In this document: in pieces, positions 31,612-45,205 of the stretch
How the letters are laid out: each line of letters opens with the position of its first letter
How positions within the stretch are numbered: the first letter of the stretch is position 1
Assembly (NCBI RefSeq): GCF_000237925.1
Contig: NW_017386025.1
Location: 2,650,215-2,714,214, forward strand
Reading direction: 5' to 3'
Length of the DNA stretch: 64,000 nt
From: Schistosoma mansoni
Taxonomy: Eukaryota > Platyhelminthes > Trematoda > Strigeidida > Schistosomatidae
Made by a program: the position numbers and the translations under genes
Notes under the pieces: generated by a model
Databases searched by the model: none
Seen by the model: only the letters and a program-made list of their open reading frames with translations
What the model was told of the DNA's origin: nothing

Positions 31612-31684
31612 TGCCGGAACCCGGGATCGAACCGGGGACATTTAGATCTTCAGTCTAACGCTCTCCCAACTGAGCTACTCCGGC
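31612..31684 (-). tRNA. tRNA-Phe(GAA), unit 3
   Basis: Identical to unit 1, terminator intact. Confidence 0.97.
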
Positions 31685-32763
31685 GACGTGGGTTCGCACA
31701 ATCACATCCATTCACACTCACAAGTATATCTTCATCCACAATACACACACAACACACGACCAATCCAATATCAACATCAACACAAACATCAAAATTCTAA
31801 CAAACAGACAGACACCAACAACAAGCACACCAGTTCATAGAACAATCCTCAACAACACACATCCTCCAACACCGACACACTATCCAACTACACTGATCAA
31901 CACAACCAATTTATTTCTCAACACATACTTCCACCACTCACTTCACTTGATCCATTCACACATTGGAATGAGAAGACGAAGTATGTCACCATCTCATCTC
32001 ATCCCACTCCACTTGCACAAACACAATCAACGCTGTCCGTTTACGAACAACTCTTCAAACAATATTCAGACAGAGTTCACATATCAGTAGTCGGCCATAT
32101 ATGCACGTGACGATGATCATCATAACAACGATAATGATCGTGTGAATAATAAATAAGAATTGTTGGCATCATTCAATGCTGTATGATTAGACAAAGTTGA
32201 CGAGTGCTCAGCAAATGTGTTCAACACAAGGTTGGAGTGTGTTTGACTGAATGACTGATTGACTGGATGAATGAATGGGTGAGTGAGTGAGTGAGTGAGT
32301 GACTATCCGACTGAATGACTGATATGAGCACACCGATCCGATGTGCGTGGATTGTAGGGATCGGACGTTCCGATTGGTTGATAGTGAGAGACCAGATTGA
32401 TTGATGAATCATATTTGTTCATATGGTTTTCAATGGCTCACTGTGTGTTGCCTCACCTTCTCTACTTTCACGAATCGAGGAATGAGTCGAGGAGAATCGA
32501 ATTGTTGGAAGATTCAGTGTAAATTCACATGACAGGTTGTTTGTTTCTTGAGAGGTGTTGAAATGAGTGAGTGAGTGAGTGTGTGTGAATAGAGTATTGT
32601 GGACATACTGCAAGTGGAACGACTAATCAATATGTCACCGAACATTTTGTGTTTGACTGTCGATGTGAGCATGTGACAGATGATAGTGTCAGTGGTCGGG
32701 AAATGCTTGTTGGTGTAGATCTAGAGATGAGTGTTGTGTAGATTGGTGTTGGGTGTGAAAACT

Positions 32764-32835
32764 CTCCCGCGCCGGGAGTCGAACCCGGGCCGCCTGGGTG
32801 AAAGCCAGGAATCCTAACCGCTAGACCACGCGGGA
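32764..32835 (-). tRNA. tRNA-Glu(UUC), unit 4
   Basis: Gene body identical to unit 1; T4 terminator intact. Confidence 0.97.
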
Positions 32836-33762
32836 CAATCAATTGTCGAACAGAATTACACACATCACCACTCACAACTACCAACATGCACATACACGAT
32901 ATGTCCACATAATACTACAGTCAATATCAAATTCACCAACACATACGCAACAATATTCATCACACAAGCATCGTGAACTCACTATTCCAGCATACTCATC
33001 ACCACTTCAACTAACAACACACCCAACAACGCCATTGTCATCATCAACACCATCATTATCATCGTCATCATCTTTATCAACAACGACTGCAGCAACATCC
33101 TACTCATCCACGCACACCCACCCACCCCCACACACACAAACCGGTTACCGTCGCATTTTCATACACAACACCTCACACTATCTGGACTGAGAAGTCACAG
33201 TTACCGATCTACCGACCGATAAATTGTCAGGAAATCGTAGGTGTTGGGAATAACACCACTCATCTACATATTACTCTTCACTTACTTCCACAGACTGCAA
33301 GGTCACACATATATTTGTTCCTTTGTGTGAGTGAGTGAGTGAGTGAGTGAGCGAGCGAGCGGATTCATGTGTGCGCAAGTGTATGTGTGTGTGACTGTGT
33401 GTGTATACATGCATGTCAATATGAACCTACACATTGAATCACAATAGATTTCCATCAAATTCATTGTGTACATGCAACAATCCACCTGGTTCATTAAACA
33501 TCATCATTTACGGTCTGCGACCAGCTGAATGTGCTGACCATTAAGACAGACTACGACAGAGAGAACTAAATGGAAGGAGAGTGAAAGACTGAATGTGAGT
33601 GGAGGTGTGATGGAGAGGAATGTGGAATGTTACACGGAGCTCAAGTGAAAACACGAGATTGGATTGTGAGGAGGATCGCTTAGTGGTGGCACGTGATTAC
33701 AGTGATGCAAATGATGTTTGATAGCGGTAGAACGTGTCGGCGAAAAGTGGAAGCCAGTCGCC

Positions 33763-33835
33763 TGCCGGAACCCGGGATCGAACCGGGGACATTTAGATCT
33801 TCAGTCTAACGCTCTCCCAACTGAGCTACTCCGGC
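33763..33835 (-). tRNA. tRNA-Phe(GAA), unit 4
   Basis: Identical to unit 1, terminator intact. Confidence 0.97.
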
Positions 33836-34913
33836 GACGTGGGTTCGCACAATCACATCCATTCACACTCACAAGTATATCTTCATCCACAATACACACA
33901 CAACACACGACCAATCCAATATCAACATCAACACAAACATCAAAATTCTAACAAACAGACAAACACCAACAACAAGCACACCAGTTCATAGAACAATCCT
34001 CAACAACACACATCCTCCAACACCGACACACTATCCAACTACACTGATCAACACAACCAATTTATTTCTCAACACATACTTCCACCACTCACTTCACTTG
34101 ATCCATTCACACATTGGAATGAGAAGACGAAGTATGTCACCATCTCATCTCATCCCACTCCACTTGCACAAACACAATCAACGCTGTCCGTTTACGAACA
34201 ACTCTTCAAACAATATTCAGACAGAGTTCACATATCAGTAGTCGGCCATATATGCACGTGACGATGATCATCATAACAACGATAATGATCGTGTGAATAA
34301 TAAATAAGAATTGTTGGCATCATTCAATGCTGTATGATTAGACAAAGTTGACGAGTGCTCAGCAAATGTGTTCAACACAATGTTGGAGTGTGTTTGACTG
34401 AATGACTGATTGACTGGATGAATGAATGGGTGAGTGAGTGAGTGAGTGAGTGAGTGACTATCCGACTGAATGACTGATATGATCCGATGTGCGTGGATTG
34501 TAGGGATCGGACGTTCCGATTGGTTGATAGTGAGAGACCAGATTGATTGATGAATCATATTTGTTCATATGGTTTTCAATGGCTCACTGTGTGTTGCCTC
34601 ACCTTCTCTACTTTCACGAATCGAGGAATGAGTCGAGGAGAATCGAATTGTTGGAAGATTCAGTGTAAATTCACATGACAGGTTGTTTGTTTCTTGAGAG
34701 GTGTTGAAATGAGTGAGTGAGTGAGTGAGTGTGTGTGAATAGAGTATTGTGGACATACTGCAAGTGGAACGACTAATCAATATGTCACCGAACATTTTGT
34801 GTTTGACTGTCGATGTGAGCATGTGACAGATGATAGTGTCAGTGGTCGGGAAATGCTTGTTGGTGTAGATCTAGAGATGAGTGTTGTGTAGATTGGCGTT
34901 GGGTGTGAAAACT

Positions 34914-34985
34914 CTCCCGCGCCGGGAGTCGAACCCGGGCCGCCTGGGTGAAAGCCAGGAATCCTAACCGCTAGACCACGCGGGA
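34914..34985 (-). tRNA. tRNA-Glu(UUC), unit 5
   Basis: Gene body identical to unit 1; T4 terminator intact. Confidence 0.97.
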
Positions 34986-35904
34986 CAATCAATTGTCGAA
35001 CAGAATTACACACATCACCACTCACAACTACCAACATGCACATACACGATATGTCCACATAATACTACAGTCAATATCAAATTCACCAACACATACGCAA
35101 CAATATTCATCACACAAGCATCGTGAACTCACTATTCCAGCATACTCATCACCACTTCAACTAACAACACACCCAACAACGCCATTGTCATCATCAACAC
35201 CATCATTATCATCGTCATCATCTTTATCAACAACGACTGCAGCAACATCCTACTCATCCACGCACACCCACCCACCCCCACACACACAAACCGGTTACCG
35301 TCGCATTTTCATACACAACACCTCACACTATCTGGACTGAGAAGTCACAGTTACCGATCTACCGACCGATAAATTGTCAGGAAATCGTAGGTGTTGGGAA
35401 TAACACCACTCATCTACATATTACTCTTCACTTACTTCCACAGACTGCAAGGTCACACATATATTTGTTCCTTTGTGTGAGTGAGTGAGTAAGTGAGCGA
35501 GAGGATTCATGTGTGCGCAAGTGTATGTGTGTGTGACTGTGTGTGTATACATGCATGTCAATATGAACCTACACATTGAATCACAATAGATTTCCATCAA
35601 ATTCATTGTGTACATGCAACAATCCACCTGGTTCATTAAACATCATCATTTACGGTCTGCGACCAGCTGAATGTGCTGACCATTAAGACAGACTACGACA
35701 GAGAGAACTAAATGGAAGGAGAGTGAAAGACTGAATGTGAGTGGAGGTGTGATGGAGGGGAATGTGGAATGTTACACGGAGCTCAAGTGAAAACACGAGA
35801 TTGGATTGTGAGGAGGATCGCTTAGTGGTGGCACGTGATTACAGTGATGCAAATGATGTTTGATAGCGGTAGAACGTGTCGGCGAAAAGTGGAAGCCAGT
35901 CGCC

Positions 35905-35977
35905 TGCCGGAACCCGGGATCGAACCGGGGACATTTAGATCTTCAGTCTAACGCTCTCCCAACTGAGCTACTCCGGC
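35905..35977 (-). tRNA. tRNA-Phe(GAA), unit 5
   Basis: Identical to unit 1, terminator intact. Confidence 0.97.
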
Positions 35978-37048
35978 GACGTGGGTTCGCACAATCACAT
36001 CCATTCACACTCACAAGTATATCTTCATCCACAATACACACACAACACACGACCAATCCAATATCAACATCAACACAAACATCAAAATTCTAACAAACAG
36101 ACAGACACCAACAACAAGCACACCAGTTCATAGAACAATCCTCAACAACACACATCCTCCAACACCGACACACTATCCAACTACACTGATCAACACAACC
36201 AATTTATTTCTCAACACATACTTCCACCACTCACTTCACTTGATCCATTCACACATCGGAATGAGAAGACGAAGTATGTCACCATCTCATCTCATCCCAC
36301 TCCACTTGCACAAACACAATCAACGCTGTCCGTTTACGAACAACTCTTCAAACAATATTCAGACAGAGTTCACATATCAGTAGTCGGCCATATATGCACG
36401 TGACGATGATCATCATAACAACGATAATGATCGTGTGAATAATAAATAAGAATTGTTGGCATCATTCAATGCTGTATGATTAGACAAAGTTGACGAGTGC
36501 TCAGCAAATGTGTTCAACACAATGTTGGAGTGTGTTTGACTGAATGACTGATTGACTGGATGAATGAATGGGTGAGTGAGTGACTATCCGACTGAATGAC
36601 TGATATGAGCACACCGATCCGATGTGCGTGGATTGTAGGGATCGGACGTTCCGATTGGTTGATAGTGAGAGACCAGATTGATTGATGAATCATATTTGTT
36701 CATATGGTTTTCAATGGCTCACTGTGTGTTGCCTCACCTTCTCTACTTTCACGAATCGAGGAATGAGTCGAGGAGAATCGAATTGTTGGAAGATTCAGTG
36801 TAAATTCACATGACAGGTTGTTTGTTTCTTGAGAGGTGTTGAAATGAGTGAGTGAGTGAGTGAGTGTGTGTGAATAGAGTATTGTGGACATACTGCAAGT
36901 GGAACGACTAATCAATATGTCACCGAACATTTTGTGTTTGACTGTCGATGTGAGCATGTGACAGATGATAGTGTCAGTGGTCGGGAAATGCTTGTTGGTG
37001 TAGATCTAGAGATGAGTGTTGTGTAGATTGGTGTTGGGTGTGAAAACT

Positions 37049-37120
37049 CTCCCGCGCCGGGAGTCGAACCCGGGCCGCCTGGGTGAAAGCCAGGAATCCT
37101 AACCGCTAGACCACGCGGGA
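37049..37120 (-). tRNA. tRNA-Glu(UUC), unit 6
   Basis: Gene body identical to unit 1; T4 terminator intact. The 5' flank reads CAACCAATTG on the plus strand where other array I units have CAATCAATTG; the C is shared with array II. Confidence 0.97.
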
Positions 37121-38043
37121 CAACCAATTGTCGAACAGAATTACACACATCACCACTCACAACTACCAACATGCACATACACGATATGTCCACATAATAC
37201 TACAGTCAATATCAAATTCACCAACACATACGCAACAATATTCATCACACAAGCATCGTGAACTCACTATTCCAGCATACTCATCACCACTTCAACTAAC
37301 AACACACCCAACAACGCCATTGTCATCATCAACACCATCATTATCATCGTCATCATCTTTATCAACAACGACAGCAGCAACATCCTACTCATCCACGCAC
37401 ACCCACCCACCCCCACACACACAAACCGGTTACCGTCGCATTTTCATACACAACACCTCACACTATCTGGACTGAGAAGTCACAGTTACCGATCTACCGA
37501 CCGATAAATTGTCAGGAAATCGTAGGTGTTGGGAATAACACCACTCATCTAAATATTACTCTTCACTTACTTCCACAGACTGCAAGGTCACACATATATT
37601 TGTTCCTTTGTGTGAGTGAGTGAGTGAGTGAGTGAGCGAGCGGATTCATGTGTGCGCAAGTGTATGTGTGTGTGACTGTGTGTGTATACATGCATGTCAA
37701 TATGAACCTACACATTGAATCACAATAGATTTCCATCAAATTCATTGTGTACATGCAACAATCCACCTGGTTCATTAAACATCATCATTTACGGTCTGCG
37801 ACCAGCTGAATGTGCTGACCATTAAGACAGACTACGACAGAGAGAACTAAATGGAAGGAGAGTGAAAGACTGAATGTGAGTGGAGGTGTGATGGAGGGGA
37901 ATGTGGAATGTTACACGGAGCTCAAGTGAAAACACGAGATTGGATTGTGAGGAGGATCGCTTAGTGGTGGCACGTGATTACAGTGATGCAAATGATGTTT
38001 GATAGCGGTAGAACGTGTCGGCGAAAAGTGGAAGCCAGTCGCC

Positions 38044-38116
38044 TGCCGGAACCCGGGATCGAACCGGGGACATTTAGATCTTCAGTCTAACGCTCTCCCA
38101 ACTGAGCTACTCCGTC
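38044..38116 (-). tRNA. tRNA-Phe(GAA), unit 6, acceptor mismatch
   Basis: As in unit 1 except acceptor base C2 is A (plus strand CTCCGTC), breaking pair 2-71. The same change is found in the next unit. Confidence 0.93.
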
Positions 38117-38722
38117 GACGTGGGTTCGCACAATCACATCCATTCACACTCACAAGTATATCTTCATCCACAATACACACACAACACACGACCAATCCAA
38201 TATCAACATCAACACAAACATCAAAATTCTAACAAACAGACAGACACCAACAACAAGCACACCAGTTCATAGAACAATCCTCAACAACACACATCCTCCA
38301 ACACCGACACACTATCCAACTACACTGATCAACACATACTTCCACCACTCACTTCACTTGATCCATTCACACATTGGAATGAGGAGACGAAGTATGTCAC
38401 CATCTCATCTCATCCCACTCCACTTGCACAAACACAATCAACGCTGTCCGTTTACGAACAACTCTTCAAACAATATTCAGACAGAGTTCACATATCAGTA
38501 GTCGGCCATATATGCACGTGACGATGATCATCATAACAACGATAATGATCGTGTGAATAATAAATAAGAATTGTTGGCATCATTCAATGCTGTATGATTA
38601 GACAAAGTTGACGAGTGCTCAGCAAATGTGTTCAACACAATGTTGGAGTATGTTTGACTGAATGACTGATTGACTGGATGAATGAATGAATGAATGAGTG
38701 AGTGAGTGAATGAGTGAGATTT

Positions 38723-38759
38723 TGAAAGCCAGGAATCCTAACCGCTAGACCACGCGGGA
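38723..38759 (-). pseudogene. Half tRNA-Glu(UUC), unit 7
   Basis: Only the 5' half of the gene (acceptor 5' strand, D-arm, 5' anticodon stem and anticodon, about 37 bases) remains. The 3' half with the B box and terminator is gone. A deletion of about 0.5 kb joins a (GTGA)n tract directly to the middle of the gene. It lacks the B box needed for TFIIIC binding and is expected to be silent. Confidence 0.92.
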
Positions 38760-39682
38760 CAATCAGTTGTCGAACAGAATTACACACATCACCACTCACA
38801 ACTACCAACATGCACATACACGATATGTCCACATAATACTACAGTCAATATCAAATTCACCAACACATACGCAACAATATTCATCACACAAGCATCGTGA
38901 ACTCACTATTCCAGCATACTCATCACCACTTCAACTAACAACACACCCAACAACGCCATTGTCATCATCAACACCATCATTATCATCGTCATCATCTTTA
39001 TCAACAACGACTGCAGCAACATCCTACTCATCCACGCACACCCACCCACCCCCACACACACAAACCGGTTACCGTCGCATTTTCATACACAACACCTCAC
39101 ACTATCTGGACTGAGAAGTCACAGTTACCGATCTACCGACCGATAAATTGTCAGGAAATCGTAGGTGTTGGGAATAACACCACTCATCTACATATTACTC
39201 TTCACTTACTTCCACAGACTGCAAGGTCACACATATATTTGTTCCTTTGTGTGAGTGAGTGAGTGAGTGAGTGAGCGAGCGGATTCATGTGTGCGCAAGT
39301 GTATGTGTGTGTGACTGTGTGTGTATACATGCATGTCAATATGAACCTACACATTGAATCACAATAGATTTCCATCAAATTCATTGTGTACATGCAACAA
39401 TCCACCTGGTTCATTAAACATCATCATTTACGGTCTGCGACCAGCTGAATGTGCTGACCATTAAGACAGACTACGACAGAGAGAACTAAATGGAAGGAGA
39501 GTGAAAGACTGAATGTGAGTGGAGGTGTGATGGAGGGGAATGTGGAATGTTACACGGAGCTCAAGTGAAAACACGAGATTGGATTGTGAGGAGGATCGCT
39601 TAGTGGTGGCACGTGATTACAGTGATGCAAATGATGTTTGATAGCGGTAGAACGTGTCGGCGAAAAGTGGAAGCCAGTCGCC

Positions 39683-39755
39683 TGCCGGAACCCGGGATCG
39701 AACCGGGGACATTTAGATCTTCAGTCTAACGCTCTCCCAACTGAGCTACTCCGTC
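39683..39755 (-). tRNA. tRNA-Phe(GAA), unit 7, acceptor mismatch
   Basis: Carries the same C2-to-A change as the copy at 38044, showing that the two units share a recent ancestor. Confidence 0.93.
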
Positions 39756-40834
39756 GACGTGGGTTCGCACAATCACATCCATTCACACTCACAAGTATAT
39801 CTTCATCCACAATACACACACAACACACGACCAATCCAATATCAACATCAACACAAACATCAAAATTCTAACAAACAGACAGACACCAACAACAAGCACA
39901 CCAGTTCATAGAACAATCCTCAACAACACACATCCTCCAACACCGACACACTATCCAACTACACTGATCAACACAACCAATTTATTTCTCAACACATACT
40001 TCCACCACTCACTTCACTTGATCCATTCACACATTGGAATGAGGAGACGAAGTATGTCACCATCTCATCTCATCCCACTCCACTTGCACAAACACAATCA
40101 ACGCTGTCCGTTTACGAACAACTCTTCAAACAATATTCAGACAGAGTTCACATATCAGTAGTCGGCCATATATGCACGTGACGATGATCATCATAACAAC
40201 GATAATGATCGTGTGAATAATAAATAAGAATTGTTGGCATCATTCAATGCTGTATGATTAGACAAAGTTGACGAGTGCTCAGCAAATGTGTTCAACACAA
40301 TGTTGGAGTGTGTTTGACTGAATGACTGATTGACTGGATGAATGAATGGGTGAGTGAGTGAGTGAGTGAGTGACTATCCGACTGAATGACTGATATGAGC
40401 ACACCGATCCGATGTGCGTGGATTGTAGGGATCGGACGTTCCGATTGGTTGATAGTGAGAGACCAGATTGATTGATGAATCATATTTGTTCATATGGTTT
40501 TCAATGGCTCACTGTGTGTTGCCTCACCTTCTCTACTTTCACGAATCGAGGAATGAGTCGAGGAGAATCGAATTGTTGGAAGATTCAGTGTAAATTCACA
40601 TGACAGGTTGTTTGTTTCTTGAGAGGTGTTGAAATGAGTGAGTGAGTGAGTGTGTGTGAATAGAGTATTGTGGACATACTGCAAGTGGAACGACTAATCA
40701 ATATGTCACCGAACATTTTGTGTTTGACTGTCGATGTGAGCATGTGACAGATGATAGTGTCAGTGGTCGGGAAATGCTTGTTGGTGTAGATCTAGAGATG
40801 AGTGTTGTGTAGATTGGTGTTGGGTGTGAAAGCT

Positions 40835-40906
40835 CTCCCGCGCCGGGAGTCGAACCCGGGCCGCCTGGGTGAAAGCCAGGAATCCTAACCGCTAGACCAC
40901 GCGGGA
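40835..40906 (-). tRNA. tRNA-Glu(UUC), unit 8, terminator changed
   Basis: Gene body identical to unit 1. The plus strand upstream reads GAAAGC, leaving only three T on the gene strand. Confidence 0.95.
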
Positions 40907-41822
40907 CAATCAATTGTCGAACAGAATTACACACATCACCACTCACAACTACCAACATGCACATACACGATATGTCCACATAATACTACAGTCAATATCA
41001 AATTCACCAACACATACGCAACAATATTCATCACACAAGCATCGTGAACTCACTATTCCAGCATACTCATCACCACTTCAACTAACAACACACCCAACAA
41101 CGCCATTGTCATCATCAACACCATCATTATCATCGTCATCATCTTTATCAACAACGACTGCAGCAACATCCTACTCATCCACGCACACCCACCCACCCCC
41201 ACACACACAAACCGGTTACCGTCGCATTTTCATACACAACACCTCACACTATCTGGACTGAGAAGTCACAGTTACCGATCTACCGACCGATAAATTGTCA
41301 GGAAATCGTAGGTGTTGGGAATAACACCACTCATCTACATATTACTCTTCACTTACTTCCACAGACTGCAAGGTCACACATATATTTGTTCCTTTGTGTG
41401 AGTGAGTGAGTGAGTGAGTGAGTGAGTGAGCGAGCGGATTCATGTGTGCGCAAGTGTATGTGTGTGTGATGCATGTCAATATGAACCTACACATTGAATC
41501 ACAATAGATTTCCATCAAATTCATTGTGTACATGCAACAATCCACCTGGTTCATTAAACATCATCATTTACGGTCTGCGACCAGCTGAATGTGCTGACCA
41601 TTAAGACAGACTACGACAGAGAGAACTAAATGGAAGGAGAGTGAAAGACTGAATGTGAGTGGAGGTGTGATGGAGGGGAATGTGGAATGTTACACGGAGC
41701 TCAAGTGAAAACACGAGATTGGATTGTGAGGAGGATCGCTTAGTGGTGGCACGTGATTACAGTGATGCAAATGATGTTTGATAGCGGTAGAACGTGTCGG
41801 CGAAAAGTGGAAGCCAGTCGCC

Positions 41823-41895
41823 TGCCGGAACCCGGGATCGAACCGGGGACATTTAGATCTTCAGTCTAACGCTCTCCCAACTGAGCTACTCCGGC
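41823..41895 (-). tRNA. tRNA-Phe(GAA), unit 8
   Basis: Identical to unit 1, terminator intact. Confidence 0.97.
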
Positions 41896-42982
41896 GACGT
41901 GGGTTCGCACAATCACATCCATTCACACTCACAAGTATATCTTCATCCACAATACACACACAACACACGACCAATCCAATTTCAACATCAACACAAACAT
42001 CAAAATTCTAACAAACAGACAGACACCAACAACAAGCACACCAGTTCATAGAACAATCCTCAACAACACACATCCTCCAACACCGACACACTATCCAACT
42101 ACACTGATCAACACAACCAATTTATTTCTCAACACATACTTCCACCACTCACTTCACTTGATCCATTCACACATTGGAATGAGAAGACGAAGTATGTCAC
42201 CATCTCATCTCATCCCACTCCACTTGCACAAACACAATCAACGCTGTCCGTTTACGAACAACTCTTCAAACAATATTCAGACAGAGTTCACATATCAGTA
42301 GTCGGCCATATATGCACGTGACGATGATCATCATAACAACGATAATGATCGTGTGAATAATAAATAAGAATTGTTGGCATCATTCAATGCTGTATGATTA
42401 GACAAAGTTGACGAGTGCTCAGCAAATGTGTTCAACACAATGTTGGAGTGTGTTTGACTGAATGACTGATTGACTGGATGAATGAATGAATGAATGAGTG
42501 AGTGAGTGAGTGAGTGACTATCCGACTGAATGACTGATATGAGCACACCGATCCGATGTGCGTGGATTGTAGGGATCGGACGTTCCGATTGGTTGATAGT
42601 GAGAGACCAGATTGATTGATGAATCATATTTGTTCATATGGTTTTCAATGGCTCACTGTGTGTTGCCTCACCTTCTCTACTTTCACGAATCGAGGAATGA
42701 GTCGAGGAGAATCGAATTGTTGGAAGATTCAGTGTAAATTCACATGACAGGTTGTTTGTTTCTTGAGAGGTGTTGAAATGAGTGAGTGAGTGAGTGAGTG
42801 TGTGTGAATAGAGTATTGTGGACATACTGCAAGTGGAACGACTAATCAATATGTCACCGAACATTTTGTGTTTGACTGTCGATGTGAGCATGTGACAGAT
42901 GATAGTGTCAGTGGTCGGGAAATGCTTGTTGGTGTAGATCTAGAGATGAGTGTTGTGTAGATTGGTGTTGGGTGTGAAAACT

Positions 42983-43054
42983 CTCCCGCGCCGGGAGTCG
43001 AACCCGGGCCGCCTGGGTGAAAGCCAGGAATCCTAACCGCTAGACCACGCGGGA
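42983..43054 (-). tRNA. tRNA-Glu(UUC), unit 9
   Basis: Gene body identical to unit 1; T4 terminator intact. Confidence 0.97.
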
Positions 43055-43981
43055 CAATCAATTGTCGAACAGAATTACACACATCACCACTCACAACTAC
43101 CAACATGCACATACACGATATGTCCACATAATACTACAGTCAATATCAAATTCACCAACACATACGCAACAATATTCATCACACAAGCATCGTGAACTCA
43201 CTATTCCAGCATACTCATCACCACTTCAACTAACAACACACCCAACAACGCCATTGTCATCATCAACACCATCATTATCATCGTCATCATCTTTATCAAC
43301 AACGACAGCAGCAACATCCTACTCATCCACGCACACCCACCCACCCCCACACACACAAACCGGTTACCGTCGCATTTTCATACACAACACCTCACACTAT
43401 CTGGACTGAGAAGTCACAGTTACCGATCTACCGACCGATAAATTGTCAGGAAATCGTAGGTGTTGGGAATAACACCACTCATCTACATATTACTCTTCAC
43501 TTACTTCCACAGACTGCAAGGTCACACATATATTTGTTCCTTTGTGTGAGTGAGTGAGTGAGTGAGTGAGTGAGCGAGCGGATTCATGTGTGCGCAAGTG
43601 TATGTGTGTGTGACTGTGTGTGTATACATGCATGTCAATATGAACCTACACATTGAATCACAATAGATTTCCATCAAATTCATTGTGTACATGCAACAAT
43701 CCACCTGGTTCATTAAACATCATCATTTACGGTCTGCGACCAGCTGAATGTGCTGACCATTAAGACAGACTACGACAGAGAGAACTAAATGGAAGGAGAG
43801 TGAAAGACTGAATGTGAGTGGAGGTGTGATGGAGGGGAATGTGGAATGTTACACGGAGCTCAAGTGAAAACACGAGATTGGATTGTGAGGAGGATCGCTT
43901 AGTGGTGGCACGTGATTACAGTGATGCAAATGATGTTTGATAGCGGTAGAACGTGTCGGCGAAAAGTGGAAGCCAGTCGCC

Positions 43982-44054
43982 TGCCGGAACCCGGGATCGA
44001 ACCGGGGACATTTAGATCTTCAGTCTAACGCTCTCCCAACTGAGCTACTCCGGC
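43982..44054 (-). tRNA. tRNA-Phe(GAA), unit 9
   Basis: Identical to unit 1, terminator intact. Confidence 0.97.
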
Positions 44055-45133
44055 GACGTGGGTTCGCACAATCACATCCATTCACACTCACAAGTATATC
44101 TTCATCCACAATACACACACAACACACGACCAATCCAATATCAACATCAACACAAACATCAAAATTCTAACAAACAGACAGACACCAACAACAAGCACAC
44201 CAGTTCATAGAACAATCCTCAACAACACACATCCTCCAACACCGACACACTATCCAACTACACTGATCAACACAACCAATTTATTTCTCAACACATACTT
44301 CCACCACTCACTTCACTTGATCCATTCACACATTGGAATGAGAAGACGAAGTATGTCACCATCTCATCTCATCCCACTCCACTTGCACAAACACAATCAA
44401 CGCTGTCCGTTTACGAACAACTCTTCAAACAATATTCAGACAGAGTTCACATATCAGTAGTCGGCCATATATGCACGTGACGATGATCATCATAACAACG
44501 ATAATGATCGTGTGAATAATAAATAAGAATTGTTGGCATCATTCAATGCTGTATGATTAGACAAAGTTGACGAGTGCTCAGCAAATGTGTTCAACACAAT
44601 GTTGGAGTGTGTTTGACTGAATGACTGATTGACTGGATGAATGAATGGGTGAGTGAGTGAGTGAGTGACTATCCGACTGAATGACTGATATGAGCACACC
44701 GATCCGATGTGCGTGGATTGTAGGGATCGGACGTTCCGATTGGTTGATAGTGAGAGACCAGATTGATTGATGAATCATATTTGTTCATATGGTTTTCAAT
44801 GGCTCACTGTGTGTTGCCTCACCTTCTCTACTTTCACGAATCGAGGAATGAGTCGAGGAGAATCGAATTGTTGGAAGATTCAGTGTAAATTCACATGACA
44901 GGTTGTTTGTTTCTTGAGAGGTGTTGAAATGAGTGAGTGAGTGAGTGAGTGTGTGTGAATAGAGTATTGTGGACATACTGCAAGTGGAACGACTAATCAA
45001 TATGTCACCGAACATTTTGTGTTTGACTGTCGATGTGAGCATGTGACAGATGATAGTGTCAGTGGTCGGGAAATGCTTGTTGGTGTAGATCTAGAGATGA
45101 GTGTTGTGTAGATTGGCGTTGGGTGTGAAGACT

Positions 45134-45205
45134 CTCCCGCGCCGGGAGTCGAACCCGGGCCGCCTGGGTGAAAGCCAGGAATCCTAACCGCTAGACCACG
45201 CGGGA
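45134..45205 (-). tRNA. tRNA-Glu(UUC), unit 10, terminator changed
   Basis: Gene body identical to unit 1. Carries the same GAAGAC terminator change as unit 3. This is the last UUC copy before the switch to CUC. Confidence 0.95.
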
